From assembly GCF_028551275.1 (NCBI RefSeq), contig NZ_CP117025.1, positions 1,049,501 to 1,113,500 on the forward strand: DNA of 64,000 bases, read 5' to 3'. Positions within the stretch are counted from its first letter, which is position 1, and every line of letters begins with the position of its first letter. Both the position numbers and the translations under genes were made by a program. This DNA comes from Sphingomonas hankookensis. Lineage in GTDB: Bacteria; Pseudomonadota; Alphaproteobacteria; Sphingomonadales; Sphingomonadaceae. The notes under the pieces were generated by a model, which searched no databases, was not told the origin of the DNA, and saw only the letters and a program-made list of their open reading frames with translations. Shown piece after piece: positions 27,500-37,149 of the stretch.

Positions 27500-30238
27500 A
27501 TGCGTAAAAGCGGGATATTGCTGGCGGCGACCGCATGTGTGACCGTGGCGATGCCGGTGTCGGCGCAGGGCCTGCGCGGTGTCGTGCCGTCGGCCGGGGA
27601 CAAGACCGACGGCAAGCCAGCCGAGGAACAGTCCGCCAACACCGCCGATATCGTGGTGACCGCGACCCGCCGGTCGCAGCGCCTGTCCAACGTGCCGATC
27701 GCGGTCAGCGCCTACAGCACCGCCGCGCTGCAAAATTCGGGCGCGACCGACATCCGCCAGATGGCGCAGCTGTCGCCGTCGCTGATCGTATCGTCGACCG
27801 GATCGGAAGCGAACGCGACCGCCCGCCTGCGCGGCATCGGCACGGTCGGCGACAATCCCGGCCTCGAAAGCTCGGTCGCGGTGTTCATCGACGGCGTCTA
27901 TCGCAGCCGCACCGGTTCGGGCCTGAACGACCTGGGCGAAGTCGAGCGGATCGAGGTACTGCGCGGGCCGCAGGGCACGCTGTCGGGTCGTAACTCCTCG
28001 GCCGGCGCGATCAGCATCTACACCAAATATCCCTCGTTCGATTTCGGCGGCTATGGCGAGGCGACGTACGGCAATTTCAACGCGGTCCGCCTGGCGGGCG
28101 CGCTGACCGGCCCGATCGTCAAGGACAAGCTGGCGTTCCGCGTCGATGGCGTGTTCGGCAAGCGCGACGGCTTCTACCGCGATGTCGTCAACGACACCGA
28201 TTACAACGACCGCAACCGCTATTTCGTGCGCGGGCAGCTGTTCTTCAAACCGGTCGACAATTTCTCGGTCCGGCTGATCGGCGACTATACCTATCGCGAC
28301 GAGAAATGCTGCGGCGCGGTCTATCTGAACACGCAAGAAAAGCTCGATCCGACGCCGGGCGTCGAAGGCGACTATGTTCCCGCCGCGCAGAACCGCATCG
28401 TCGCCATCATGCGCAGCCTCGGCGCCGTGCTGCCGAGCGACGGCGATCCGTACAACCGCCAGATCGCCAATACGCGCGGTCGTGCCTATTCGAACGTGAC
28501 CAAGGATTATGGCGGCTCGGCCCGCATCGGCTGGACCTTCTCCAACCTGCAGCTGATCTCCATCACCGCCTATCGCGAATATAAGGCGGGCGGTGCGGCC
28601 GATGTCGATTACGGCAGCCTCGACATCGCCTATCGCCCCGATGACGGCAACGCCTATCGCGAGTTCCGCACCTTTACCCAGGAAACGCGGCTGAGCGGCG
28701 GGCTGTTCGGCAACCGGCTCGACTGGATGGTCGGCGGCTATTACGCCCATGAAAAGCTGGAGGTCGCCGACAATCTGCGCTTCGGCGCCGATTTCGGTGC
28801 CTTTGCCGCCTGCCGGGTGGTCGCGACGATCAACCCGCTCGCTGCCCTGCGCGCGCCGCGGGCATCGGGGTGCCTCAGCGCGGTCGGACGTGCCGCGCTG
28901 ACCCCGGCGGTCGGGCCGACGGTCATCGGCGGCATCGACCGGCTGTCGACGTTGAATGACCTGGGCAGCATCCGCGACCTGTATGACCAGACCAGCAGCA
29001 ACTATGCGTTCTTCACCCACAATATCTTCAAGGTGACCGATACGCTCAGCCTGACCGGCGGTCTGCGCTATACCCATGAATCCAAGCAGCTGGACGCCAG
29101 CTTCGTGAACAACAACACCGTCTGCCCGGCGCAGCAGGCGGCACTCGGGCCGTTGCTCGGCAGCAGCAACGCGACGCTGCGGTCGCTGGCGGTGGGCATC
29201 ATCACGCTGACCTGCACCGGCAATTCCACCGCCGCGCTGACCGGCGTGCCGATCCGTGATTCGCTGACCGAGGGGCAGGTGACCGGGACGACCGTGCTGT
29301 CGTGGAAGCCGGCGCCCAGCACGCTGCTCTATGCGTCCTATGCGCGCGGCTACAAGGCGGGCGGCTATAATCTCGACCGGTCGGACCTGTCGGCAACCGT
29401 GTTCGCGACGCCGACCGCCGCCAGCGCGTCCAACCTGCGCTTCGACCCGGAAACGGTGCAGGCGTTCGAAGTCGGCGTGAAATACAGCTCGGCGAAGTTC
29501 ACCGCGAACCTCGCCGCCTTCCATTCGGCGTTCCGCAATTTCCAGCTGAACACCTTCAACGGCACGAACTTTATCGTGCAGAATATCAGCGCCTGCGCGG
29601 ACTCGCTGGGCGGTGCGGATCGCGACAATGATCCGAACACCGGCCGCTGCACCGGAAAGGTCGGCGCGGGTGTCGTGACGCAGGGCTTCGAACTGGAAGC
29701 CGGTGCCTATCCCGCGCCCGACCTCGCCTTCAACATCGGCTATACCTATGCCCATACCCAATATCGCCGGAACCTGGTGGGCAGCGAATCGGGCGAGCCG
29801 CTGAACAACGCGCTGTTCCTGTTGCCGGGCAACCAGATGTCGAACGCACCGCGCCACACCATCACCAATTCGGCGGTGTGGACCCCGGCGGTCGGCCGTA
29901 ACCTGACCGCGCTGTTCTATGTCGATAGCCGCCTGTCGAGCGACTATAACACCGGGTCCGACCTGTTCGCCGAAAAGGAACAGGACGGCTTCTTCCTGAT
30001 GAACGCCCGTATCGGCCTGCGTGGTCCGGAGCAGCGCTGGGCGATCGAGTTCTGGGGTCAGAACATCCTCGACACCGATTATCAGCAGGTCGCCTTCTCC
30101 GCCCCGTTCCAGGGATCGGGCAGCGTGTCGCAGGTGACGCGCTTCGGGTCGCCGGCCTTTGCGGCCGGCAATGCGATCACCTCTTCCTACCTCGCCGAAC
30201 CGCGCACCTACGGCATCACGCTGCGGTCGCGGTTCTGA
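27500..30238 (+). CDS. TonB-dependent receptor (large, plug + barrel)
   Basis: This 912-residue outer-membrane receptor has a signal peptide (cleavage near VSAQ) and a TonB-box-like DIVVTATRR. The plug contains VPIAVSAYS, RLRGIGTVGDNPGLESSVAVF and EVLRGPQGTLSGRNSSAG. The large barrel ends in GITLRSRF. Such receptors with RGPQGTL(S/Y)GRN are common in sphingomonads for plant-derived carbohydrates or aromatics. The ligand cannot be read from sequence. A disulfide-bearing loop is likely, with Cys pairs near 435-455 and 540-570. It is divergent from hsp70, followed by a chemoreceptor 33 bp downstream. Confidence 0.92.
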   Translation: MRKSGILLAATACVTVAMPVSAQGLRGVVPSAGDKTDGKPAEEQSANTADIVVTATRRSQRLSNVPIAVSAYSTAALQNSGATDIRQMAQLSPSLIVSSTGSEANATARLRGIGTVGDNPGLESSVAVFIDGVYRSRTGSGLNDLGEVERIEVLRGPQGTLSGRNSSAGAISIYTKYPSFDFGGYGEATYGNFNAVRLAGALTGPIVKDKLAFRVDGVFGKRDGFYRDVVNDTDYNDRNRYFVRGQLFFKPVDNFSVRLIGDYTYRDEKCCGAVYLNTQEKLDPTPGVEGDYVPAAQNRIVAIMRSLGAVLPSDGDPYNRQIANTRGRAYSNVTKDYGGSARIGWTFSNLQLISITAYREYKAGGAADVDYGSLDIAYRPDDGNAYREFRTFTQETRLSGGLFGNRLDWMVGGYYAHEKLEVADNLRFGADFGAFAACRVVATINPLAALRAPRASGCLSAVGRAALTPAVGPTVIGGIDRLSTLNDLGSIRDLYDQTSSNYAFFTHNIFKVTDTLSLTGGLRYTHESKQLDASFVNNNTVCPAQQAALGPLLGSSNATLRSLAVGIITLTCTGNSTAALTGVPIRDSLTEGQVTGTTVLSWKPAPSTLLYASYARGYKAGGYNLDRSDLSATVFATPTAASASNLRFDPETVQAFEVGVKYSSAKFTANLAAFHSAFRNFQLNTFNGTNFIVQNISACADSLGGADRDNDPNTGRCTGKVGAGVVTQGFELEAGAYPAPDLAFNIGYTYAHTQYRRNLVGSESGEPLNNALFLLPGNQMSNAPRHTITNSAVWTPAVGRNLTALFYVDSRLSSDYNTGSDLFAEKEQDGFFLMNARIGLRGPEQRWAIEFWGQNILDTDYQQVAFSAPFQGSGSVSQVTRFGSPAFAAGNAITSSYLAEPRTYGITLRSRF

Positions 30239-30271
30239 CATGATCGTCCTGCTGCAAACGGAACGTTCCCG

Positions 30272-32089
30272 ATGAAGATACCCCGCAAGCTCGGCCTGTC
30301 GTTCCTTGCGATCAATGCGTCGGCGGCGGTCGTGATGCTGGTGTTCCTCGCCAGCATCCTGATGATCGCGCGCACGACCGAGCGGAACAACCACAGCCAG
30401 GACGTCTATGCGAAGGCATTGACGCTGGAGACCGCGATCCTGAGGCAGAACAGCCAGTTTCGCGGCTTCCTGGTCACTGGTGATACCAGCTACCTCAAAT
30501 CCTATGAGGAGGGGCGCACCGAGTTCGACGCGACGGCGGTCGAGCTGGCGAGCATGCTGACGGTCCCGTCGGAACAGGCCCAGCTGGCCGAAGCACGGCG
30601 CGAGACGCTGGCGTGGCGGCGCAACTGGGGCGACCGGCTGATCGCCAAGGTCAAGGCCGGCGACCGCGAGGGCGCGCAGCAGGAAGTGCGCGACGCCGGG
30701 CAGAAGGTGCTGGTCAGCAAGATCGCGCTGCCGCTGCGCGCGCTGCGCGCGACCGAGACCGAGGCGATGGCGGCCCATGCCGACGATCAGAGCGGCGCGA
30801 TCCGCATGGCGCTGATCGCGCTGGTCATCGGCGGCATCGCGCTGATCGCGATCGCCGTCGCGCTGGCGATGCTGCTCAGCCGCCAGATCGCCCGGCCGAT
30901 CACCGTCCTGACCCAGGCGATGGGCGACCTCGCCGCCGGTCGGCACGATATCGATGTCGGGGCGGCCGGCCGCACCGACGAACTGGGCGACATGGCGCGT
31001 GCGGTGCTGGTGTTCCGCGACGCGGCGGTCGCGAAGATCGCCGACGATCGCGACCGGGAAGCGGCGATGACCGCGATCGGCGGCGGCCTGCGCAGCCTGT
31101 CGCAGGCCGACCTGACCGCGCGACTGGCCGATGTGCCGGCGGCGTTCCGCGCGCTGTCCGACGATTTCAATCTGGCGACGGCCAGCCTGAACCAGGTGCT
31201 GGGCGACGTGCGCGGCAGCGTCGATTCGATCAAGCTCAACTCCGGCGAGATCGCGCAGGCGGCCAGCGACCTGGCCGAACGGACCGAGCGCGAGGCGGCG
31301 GCGTTGCAGGAATCGTCCTCGGCGCTGGACGAGGTGACGCGCTCGATCCGCGAAGGGGCGGTCGCGGCGATCGACGCCAGCAGCGCGATGGCCGATACCC
31401 GCGGCGAGGCGGAGCGCGGCGACGCGGTCGTGCGACAGGCGATCGCGGCGATGCACGGCATCGAACAGGCAAGCGACGAGATCGCGCAGATCATCACCCT
31501 GATCGACGGGATCGCGTTCCAGACCAATTTGCTGGCGCTGAACGCCGGGATCGAGGCGGCCCGCGCGGGCGAGGCGGGCAAGGGCTTTGCCGTCGTCGCG
31601 TCCGAAGTCCGCGCGCTGGCGCAGCGTTCGGCCGATGCCGCGACCGAGGTGAAGGAAAAGGTGAAGGCCGCATCGACCCATGTCGGCGCGGGCGTCGAGC
31701 TGGTCGAACAGACCGGCGAGGCGCTGGCGCGGATCATCGAGCGGGTGGCCGGTGTCGGCGGGTCGATCGACGCGATCGCGCGCCAGTCTGACCATCAGGC
31801 GACCAGCCTCGGCCAGATCAACGTCGCCATCGCCGAAATGGACGCGATGACGCAGCAGAATGCGGCGATGGTCGAACAGACCTCCGCCGCCTCGCGGCAG
31901 CTGGTCGCGGAGGCGGAAGCATTAGCCGCGTCAGTCGCGACCTTCGCGATCGATGCGCCCGACGCCGCCGCGCCGCGCGCGGCGACGAACGTGACGCCGC
32001 TGCAGCCCAAGCGCTCGCCACGCCGCTGGGTTACCCCGCCCGAGCCGGCACCGCTCAAGGTCGCCAATGACGACTGGGACGCGTTCTGA
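30272..32089 (+). CDS. Methyl-accepting chemotaxis protein with CHASE3-like sensor
   Basis: This 605-residue chemoreceptor has a first membrane helix (about 12-33), a periplasmic helical domain of CHASE3 type ([16 protein letters not shown]), a second helix (about 178-200), HAMP ([16 protein letters not shown]), and a long signalling domain. The hairpin tip is [21 protein letters not shown]. The extreme C-terminus reads DDWDAF, similar to the WxxF pentapeptide tether for CheR or CheB in other receptors. It reports to CheA. It stands just after the TonB receptor; a shared ligand is conceivable but not shown. Confidence 0.94.
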   Translation: MKIPRKLGLSFLAINASAAVVMLVFLASILMIARTTERNNHSQDVYAKALTLETAILRQNSQFRGFLVTGDTSYLKSYEEGRTEFDATAVELASMLTVPSEQAQLAEARRETLAWRRNWGDRLIAKVKAGDREGAQQEVRDAGQKVLVSKIALPLRALRATETEAMAAHADDQSGAIRMALIALVIGGIALIAIAVALAMLLSRQIARPITVLTQAMGDLAAGRHDIDVGAAGRTDELGDMARAVLVFRDAAVAKIADDRDREAAMTAIGGGLRSLSQADLTARLADVPAAFRALSDDFNLATASLNQVLGDVRGSVDSIKLNSGEIAQAASDLAERTEREAAALQESSSALDEVTRSIREGAVAAIDASSAMADTRGEAERGDAVVRQAIAAMHGIEQASDEIAQIITLIDGIAFQTNLLALNAGIEAARAGEAGKGFAVVASEVRALAQRSADAATEVKEKVKAASTHVGAGVELVEQTGEALARIIERVAGVGGSIDAIARQSDHQATSLGQINVAIAEMDAMTQQNAAMVEQTSAASRQLVAEAEALAASVATFAIDAPDAAAPRAATNVTPLQPKRSPRRWVTPPEPAPLKVANDDWDAF

Positions 32090-32094
32090 TCGTC

Positions 32095-33105
32095 ATGGCA
32101 GGTCCCTTGGCCCGGCAGGCGGAGGTCGTGCGTGCGCTCGGCTCCGGCTTCGTCGCGGCGATCCTCGAGGCAGGCGAGCGCCAGCTGCATCGCGCGCCGC
32201 TGACCGCGCGGCTGATCGACGGCTGGCCGGGCGATCCGGCCGCCGATGCCTTGGCGATGCGCTTCAACGGCGCGCTGAACGCGCTGGCGCGACGCGGCGA
32301 CCGTCCGGCGCTGTCGACGCTCTATGCCGATCGGGCCGGCGCGTTCGATGCGGTGGTCGGCGAGGTGCTGGCCGATGCGGACGCCTTCATCGCCGACTGG
32401 ATGCGCGAGCCGCCACAGACCAACGAGGTCGCCCGCAGCGCGGCGATCATGGCGGCGCTGATGACCCTGCGGGCCGAGGTCGACCTGCCGGTCGAACTGC
32501 TCGAACTGGGGGCCAGCGCCGGGCTCAACCTCAATCTCGGTCGCTATCAGTTCAATTTGGGCGGGGTGCAGATCGGCGATCCCATGTCGCCGGTGCGTAT
32601 CGCGCCCGAGTGGCGCGGCCCGCCGCCGTCGGCGCGTCCGGTCGAGATCGTCGGCGCGCGCGGCGTCGATCTGCGGCCGCTGTCGGTCACCGATCCCGCG
32701 GCACAGGAGCGGCTGATGGCCTATGTCTGGGCCGACCAGCCCGACCGCGCGGAGCGGCTGCATCACGCGCTGGCCATCGCCCATGCCCATCCGCCGATGC
32801 TCTCGCGTGGCGACATCGCCGACTGGCTGCCGCGCGAACTGGCCCGGTCCGCGCCGCCGGGCGTGTGCCGCGTGGTCGTCCACGCCATGTCGCAGCAATA
32901 TTGGGGAGCGGCCACCCGCGCGACGGTCGCGGCCGCGCTGGCCGATGCCGATATCCCGATCGCCCGCATCGGTTTCGAATGGACCGACGCGCGCGACGCC
33001 GTGCACCTGACGCTCACCACCTATCCCGACGCGCGGGCCCGGCATCTGGCGACTTGCCACGCCTATGGCCACTGGATCGACTGGCATGGAGCCGCCGCCG
33101 CCTGA
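32095..33105 (+). CDS. DUF2332 family protein
   Basis: This 336-residue protein has the DUF2332 pattern. TNEVARSAAIM, then VELLELGASAGLNLNLGRY (a glycine-rich loop like SAM-dependent methyltransferases), and the late HAMSQQYW and RIGFEWTDARDAVHLTL are all present. The family has no established function. The GASAGLNL segment suggests a nucleotide or SAM-binding fold. It starts five bases after the chemoreceptor stop and is probably co-transcribed. It converges on the phosphoribosyltransferase gene. Confidence 0.82.
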   Translation: MAGPLARQAEVVRALGSGFVAAILEAGERQLHRAPLTARLIDGWPGDPAADALAMRFNGALNALARRGDRPALSTLYADRAGAFDAVVGEVLADADAFIADWMREPPQTNEVARSAAIMAALMTLRAEVDLPVELLELGASAGLNLNLGRYQFNLGGVQIGDPMSPVRIAPEWRGPPPSARPVEIVGARGVDLRPLSVTDPAAQERLMAYVWADQPDRAERLHHALAIAHAHPPMLSRGDIADWLPRELARSAPPGVCRVVVHAMSQQYWGAATRATVAAALADADIPIARIGFEWTDARDAVHLTLTTYPDARARHLATCHAYGHWIDWHGAAAA

Positions 33106-33114
33106 CCGGCGGCG
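33096..33114. terminator. Hairpin at convergent gene ends
   Basis: The stem CGCCGCC/GGCGGCG with a five-base loop overlaps the DUF2332 stop codon and lies just before the convergent phosphoribosyltransferase stop. No U-tract follows, so termination strength is uncertain. Confidence 0.38.
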
Positions 33115-33119
33115 CCCGC

Positions 33120-33671
33120 TCAGCGCAGGATGATGTCCGCCCCATGCTTGTAGGCGCGAATCTCGTCTTCGCTCAACCCGTTGATCTCATGCGGAAAGAT
33201 CAGCCAGTCGTTCGTCTGGTGCACGAAGAAGTCGGGTGCCAGGTCGGTCACGTTGCGCGCCGGCTTGTAATAGACCGTCGCGACCTTCACCGCGCCGGGC
33301 AGGGCATCGCCGCAACGTTCGCGCAATTCGGCCAGCACCGCCCGGATCGACCGGCCTGAATCGAACACATCGTCGATCAGCAGCAGGCGATCGTCGGGCG
33401 TCAGCACATCGACCAGATAACCGAGACCATAGACCCGGACCTCGGCATCCTGCCGGTCGATGCCGCTATAGGAAGCGGTACGGATCGCGATATGGTCGCT
33501 GTGCACCCCGCGATATTCCAGCAGTTCCTGCACCGCGATCCCGACCGGCGCACCGCCGCGCCAGATGCCGACGATATGGGTCGGGTGGAACCCGGCGTCG
33601 AAGACCAGATTGGCCAGGCGGAACGAATCCTCCAGCAGGCGGTCGGCCGACAGATAGACTTTGGTAGTCAT
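33120..33671 (-). CDS. Phosphoribosyltransferase (hypoxanthine/xanthine type)
   Basis: This 183-residue PRTase probably salvages purine bases with PRPP. It shows GIWRGGAPVGIAVQELL near residues 33-49 (hood/phosphate region) and the PRPP-binding LLLIDDVFDSGRSIR. The C-terminus has the WLIFPHE stretch (base contact with aromatic residues), as in xanthine/hypoxanthine PRTases of archaeal and alphaproteobacterial type. ATG 33671 is chosen; an upstream in-frame ATG lacks a ribosome site. It lies downstream of tRNA-Gln on the same strand. Confidence 0.83.
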   Translation of the reverse strand: MTTKVYLSADRLLEDSFRLANLVFDAGFHPTHIVGIWRGGAPVGIAVQELLEYRGVHSDHIAIRTASYSGIDRQDAEVRVYGLGYLVDVLTPDDRLLLIDDVFDSGRSIRAVLAELRERCGDALPGAVKVATVYYKPARNVTDLAPDFFVHQTNDWLIFPHEINGLSEDEIRAYKHGADIILR

Positions 33672-33769
33672 GCAATTCCCGTCATGGCTGAAGGGCAACG
33701 GACGCGGCCGTCACGCGACCGGGAGGCGGTCGGACGTCACCGGAAAGATCGGATCGGAGGGAAGGTCGC

Positions 33770-33843
33770 TGGATGCCCCGTGAGGATTCGAACCTCAATT
33801 AACGGAGTCAGAGTCCGTGGTCTTACCTTTAGACGACAGGGCA
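33770..33843 (-). tRNA. tRNA-Gln (anticodon CTG)
   Basis: This 74-base tRNA starts TGCCCTG and ends CGGGGCA-T-CCA. The anticodon stem ACGGA/TCCGT holds the loop CTCTGAC with anticodon CTG. The T arm GAGGTTCGAATCCTC is standard. It reads CAG codons. The weak T1-A72 pair is a known tRNA-Gln trait. Confidence 0.96.
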
Positions 33844-33862
33844 GCACCGCAGCGAGGGCGGT

Positions 33863-33891
33863 CCGATAGGCCGGCTGTTTTGCCATGTCAA
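33863..33891 (-). promoter_or_regulatory. Promoter of tRNA-Gln
   Basis: On the minus strand TTGACA, a 17-base spacer and TATCGG end about 20 bp before the tRNA. It is a near-consensus -35 with an acceptable -10. Confidence 0.65.
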
Positions 33892-33996
33892 CGCCGAATC
33901 GTTCGATTCGTCGCAATGCCTTGTCGCGGACGGCGGGCTTCGCTAGGTTGATGGCCAAGCACCGAGCGGCGTTCGGCCGTGACGGATAGAACATAA

Positions 33997-35049
33997 GTGA
34001 GTGACGGCATGGGGGATCTCTCCGCCCGGTTGCCGCACCGGGGGGCGCGTGGCGCTCCTCGAAAGGCAGCCTCTTCGCCGGCGCGGCCGCGCTGGCCGGG
34101 TGCGCGTCATTACGCCGCGCTCGACCTTGGCACCAACAACTGCCGGCTGCTGATCGCCCGGCCGCAGGGCGACGGCTTTGCCGTGGTCGATGCGTTTTCG
34201 CGCATCGTCCGGCTGGGCGAGGGGCTGGCCGCTACCGGCCGCCTGTCCGACGCGGCGATGGATCGGACCGTCGCCGCGCTGAAAATCTGCGCCGAGAAGC
34301 TCAAGCGCCGCGACGTGACGCTCGCCCGATCGGTCGCGACCGAGGCATGCCGCCGCGCCAGCAACGGTCCGGCCTTTGTCGAACGGGTGCTGGAGGAAAC
34401 CGGCATCCACCTCGACATCATCACGGCGGAGGAGGAGGCGCGCCTCGCGGTGCTCGGCTGCCATGCCTTGCTCGAACCGGGGGACGGGCCGGCTTTGGTG
34501 TTCGACATCGGCGGTGGATCGACCGAGCTGGTGCTGCTCGACGCATCGGGCCCGGTGCCGCGCGTGCTCGACTGGCATTCCGCACCCTGGGGCGTGGTGT
34601 CGCTGACCGAGAGCCTGGGCGCGGGCAAGGAAGCACCGATGGCGTCGGGCGCCTATGCCCGGATGCGCGCCTGCGTGACCGAAAGCTTCGCACCGTTCGC
34701 CAAGCGGCTGCCGCAGACGACCGAGCCGCGCCGGCTGCTCGGCACCAGCGGGACGGTGACGACGCTCGCCAGCGTGCATCTCGGCCTCGCATCCTATGAC
34801 CGCTCGCAGATCGACGGGCTGATCGTGCCGGCCGAATCGATGCTGGCGGTCAGCCAGCGGCTGGCCGGCATGAGCCTGGCCGAACGCGGCACGGTGCCGT
34901 GCATCGGCAGCGAACGCGCCGATCTGGTGGTCGCGGGTTGCGCGATCCTCGAAACGATTCTGGCGCTCTGGCCCGCCGAGCGGCTAGGGGTCGCCGACCG
35001 TGGGATTCGCGAAGGAATCCTGCGCCGATTGATGGCAGGAACCCGATGA
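33997..35049 (+). CDS. Ppx/GppA family phosphatase
   Basis: This 350-residue exopolyphosphatase or guanosine pentaphosphate phosphatase belongs to the ASKHA fold. Motifs are YAALDLGTNNCRLLI (first phosphate loop), ATEACRRASN, EEEARLAVLG, FDIGGGSTEL (second loop) and LGTSGTVTTLAS. Family members degrade polyphosphate or pppGpp. The start could be GTG 33997 or ATG 34009; neither has a strong ribosome site. The first 35 residues are basic and not conserved. Its stop overlaps the rlmE start (ATGA), a pairing common in alphaproteobacteria. Confidence 0.9.
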   Translation: MSDGMGDLSARLPHRGARGAPRKAASSPARPRWPGARHYAALDLGTNNCRLLIARPQGDGFAVVDAFSRIVRLGEGLAATGRLSDAAMDRTVAALKICAEKLKRRDVTLARSVATEACRRASNGPAFVERVLEETGIHLDIITAEEEARLAVLGCHALLEPGDGPALVFDIGGGSTELVLLDASGPVPRVLDWHSAPWGVVSLTESLGAGKEAPMASGAYARMRACVTESFAPFAKRLPQTTEPRRLLGTSGTVTTLASVHLGLASYDRSQIDGLIVPAESMLAVSQRLAGMSLAERGTVPCIGSERADLVVAGCAILETILALWPAERLGVADRGIREGILRRLMAGTR

Positions 35050-35747
35050 CCCGCGGAAGCCCCCCCGGACGCCAACGTGTACGCACCGCCCGCTCGCGCT
35101 CGGCCCAGTCGACGCGCTGGCTGGAGCGTCAGCTCAACGACCCCTATGTGAAGAAAGCACGCGCGGAAGGCTATCGCAGCCGCGCGGCGTACAAGCTGAT
35201 CGAGCTGGACGAACGCTTCAAGCTGCTGCGCGGCGTCAAGCGCGTCGTCGACCTCGGCATCGCGCCGGGCGGCTGGACCCAGGTCGTGCGCAAGGTGCGG
35301 CCGGAATGCACCGTGGTCGGCATTGACCTGTTGCCGGTCGATCCAATCGATGGCGTGACGATCCTGCAGATGGACTTCCTCGCCGATCATGCGCCCGACC
35401 GCCTGCGCGAGGAATTGGGCGGCGAGGCGGACCTCGTCCTCTCCGACATGGCGGCCAATACGGTCGGCCATCCGCAGACCGATCACCTGCGCACCATGGC
35501 GCTGGTCGAGGCGGCGGTGATGTTCGCCTGCGAAGTGCTGCGTCCCGGCGGCGATTTCGTGGCGAAGGTACTGGCGGGCGGTGCCGACAACGAACTGGTC
35601 GCGGAGCTGAAGCGCAATTTCCAGACGGTGAAGCACGCCAAGCCCCCGGCCAGCCGCAAGGATTCGTCGGAATGGTACGTCATTGCGACGAACTTCAAGG
35701 GGCGGCGGGAGAGCGAAGAATCGACAAAACGTCCGTCCGACGAATGA
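35046..35747 (+). CDS. rlmE: 23S rRNA 2'-O-ribose methyltransferase RlmE (FtsJ)
   Basis: It methylates U2552 of 23S rRNA. The 233-residue protein has a basic N-terminal tail and the catalytic K-D-K-E set: Lys in AAYKLIELDERF, Asp in LVLSDMAANTVGH, Lys in FVAKVLAGG, Glu in SSEWYVIA. The SAM loop is DLGIAPGGWTQV. ATG 35046 overlaps the Ppx/GppA stop. Confidence 0.96.
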   Translation: MTRGSPPGRQRVRTARSRSAQSTRWLERQLNDPYVKKARAEGYRSRAAYKLIELDERFKLLRGVKRVVDLGIAPGGWTQVVRKVRPECTVVGIDLLPVDPIDGVTILQMDFLADHAPDRLREELGGEADLVLSDMAANTVGHPQTDHLRTMALVEAAVMFACEVLRPGGDFVAKVLAGGADNELVAELKRNFQTVKHAKPPASRKDSSEWYVIATNFKGRRESEESTKRPSDE

Positions 35748-35803
35748 TGGACGATCCCCTAGCCGTCCGATAGGATGGCGACGGCTTCGGGGGAGGTTGC
35801 TCG

Positions 35804-36310
35804 ATGGGCTGGTGGGCGCTTGTGGGCATGGTCGCCATGGCGGGGCAGGCGGGGAGCGACGCCGACCGCGTCCGAGCCGATCCCTATTGCCGCGACATTT
35901 TCGGCATCGTCGCCGCCAGCGGGCAGGGTTTCGCGCCGATCAAGGGCGCGTGGCGCACCGATGACGACGAATGGGTCTCGCTCATCACTCTGCCAGGCGC
36001 CGATGAATGCAGCATCCGGCCCTGGACCGAACAGGATCTGGAATTCGCTTGCAAATGGGCGGTTGCCGACACCGCGACCGCCAATGCCACCGCCCGCACG
36101 ATGGCGGACAAGCTGCGATGGTGCGCCTGGCATGGTCTGGATTCGCCGTCCGGTCCGCTGGCCGACATGCGGTCCCCGACCGCGCGCGGCGTGACCTTTC
36201 TGTGGGAATTGTGGCTGTCGCGAACCATGACGAAGGTCACCGTCGAGGCGCGCCAGAGCCCGCGTTCCGGCGCGGCCAGCGTGCAGTTCCGCGTGGAGCG
36301 GCGGCGATGA
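35804..36310 (+). CDS. Secreted hypothetical protein paired with a metallopeptidase
   Basis: This 168-residue protein has a short signal-like start (WWALVGMVAMAGQAG). The mature part has four Cys (DPYCRDIFG, DECSIRP, EFACKW, RWCAWHG), suggesting two disulfides in the periplasm. No known domain was recognised. A GGGAGG ribosome site precedes ATG 35804. The stop overlaps the start of the metallopeptidase gene (ATGA), so the two are made together. It could be an inhibitor, chaperone or partner of that peptidase (inference). Confidence 0.66.
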   Translation: MGWWALVGMVAMAGQAGSDADRVRADPYCRDIFGIVAASGQGFAPIKGAWRTDDDEWVSLITLPGADECSIRPWTEQDLEFACKWAVADTATANATARTMADKLRWCAWHGLDSPSGPLADMRSPTARGVTFLWELWLSRTMTKVTVEARQSPRSGAASVQFRVERRR

Positions 36311-37095
36311 TCGCGCGGCGGACAGTCGTCGGCGGGCTTGCCCTATGCGGATCGGGACTGGGATGCGCGGTGCATGCGCAATGGCCGAACAGCGGTGCGG
36401 GTGCGGCACCCACGACGCGGGTCGACGTGCCGGTCGGTGGCTGCGGCATGAACCTGGCGGAAGCGCGGCAATTCGCTCAACAATGGCGGATCAGCGAGGA
36501 CCTGGACGCCGACCCCGATGACGAGGCGGCATCGCGTGCCGCGCTCGTGCTGGAGCGATATTTTGCGCAGTGCTCGTTCGCGGGCGAGGACTGGTTCGGG
36601 GTGAAGCCGCGCTTCGGCTTCTTCGACGACGGCAAAAGCCCCAATGCGTTCGCCACGCCGTTTCCCTTGTTCGGCAACCGCGCCGATGTCGACGGGACGG
36701 TGGTGTTCGGTCGCCGCCTGCTGGCTCAGCAACTCCAGCGCGGCAACGCGGCGTTCGCCGCGATCATGGTCATCGTCGCGCACGAATATGCCCATGCCTA
36801 CCAGTTCCGCCAGCGTCGTGGCGGCAAATGCCCCGAAATCGAACTGGAAGCCGATTTTCTTGCCGGATGGTCGCTCGCCTGCGAAGCGGGCAAGCGACAG
36901 GGGCGGCGGTTGAGCGTCGATCTGGCATCGTCCGCTGCGACGATGTTCGAATTCGGCAGCTATGATTTCAACAATCCGAGTTTTCACGGCACGCCCGAAC
37001 AACGGCGCGACGCGTTGCTCGCCGGCTATCGCGCCGGTGACTCGGGCATGTCGCTGGCCGACGCCTATCGCACCAGCATCCGTTCGACCGCATAG
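36307..37095 (+). CDS. Secreted zinc metallopeptidase-like protein (HEYAH)
   Basis: This 262-residue protein has an N-terminal signal: Arg4-Arg5 followed by a hydrophobic segment, then CAVHAQ, possibly a lipoprotein or Sec/Tat signal. The active-site motif HEYAHAYQ (159-166) is followed by the glutamate-bearing ELEADFLAGW (179-188), the gluzincin-like arrangement. Downstream, MFEFGSYDFNNPSFHGTPEQRRDA resembles the tail of neutral zinc metallopeptidases (YpfJ/M48-like). Substrate unknown. It is coupled to the Cys-containing protein before it. Confidence 0.75.
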   Translation: MIARRTVVGGLALCGSGLGCAVHAQWPNSGAGAAPTTRVDVPVGGCGMNLAEARQFAQQWRISEDLDADPDDEAASRAALVLERYFAQCSFAGEDWFGVKPRFGFFDDGKSPNAFATPFPLFGNRADVDGTVVFGRRLLAQQLQRGNAAFAAIMVIVAHEYAHAYQFRQRRGGKCPEIELEADFLAGWSLACEAGKRQGRRLSVDLASSAATMFEFGSYDFNNPSFHGTPEQRRDALLAGYRAGDSGMSLADAYRTSIRSTA

Positions 37096-37099
37096 CAAA

Positions 37100-37123
37100 A
37101 GGGCGGCCCCGCAGGACCGCCCT
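37100..37123. terminator. Bidirectional terminator hairpin
   Basis: AGGGCGG and CCGCCCT form a 7-bp stem with a ten-base loop, preceded by AAA and followed by CTCTT. It separates the convergent metallopeptidase and rpoZ transcripts. Confidence 0.68.
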
Positions 37124-37149
37124 CTTCGCATCAGAAAGACCCGACAGCC

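Noticed and set aside
27347..31795. A 1482-codon open frame on the minus strand opposite the TonB receptor and chemoreceptor.
   Set aside because: It mirrors the codon structure of two clear genes, is full of Arg, His, Gln and Asp, and has no domain. It is a GC-rich antisense shadow.
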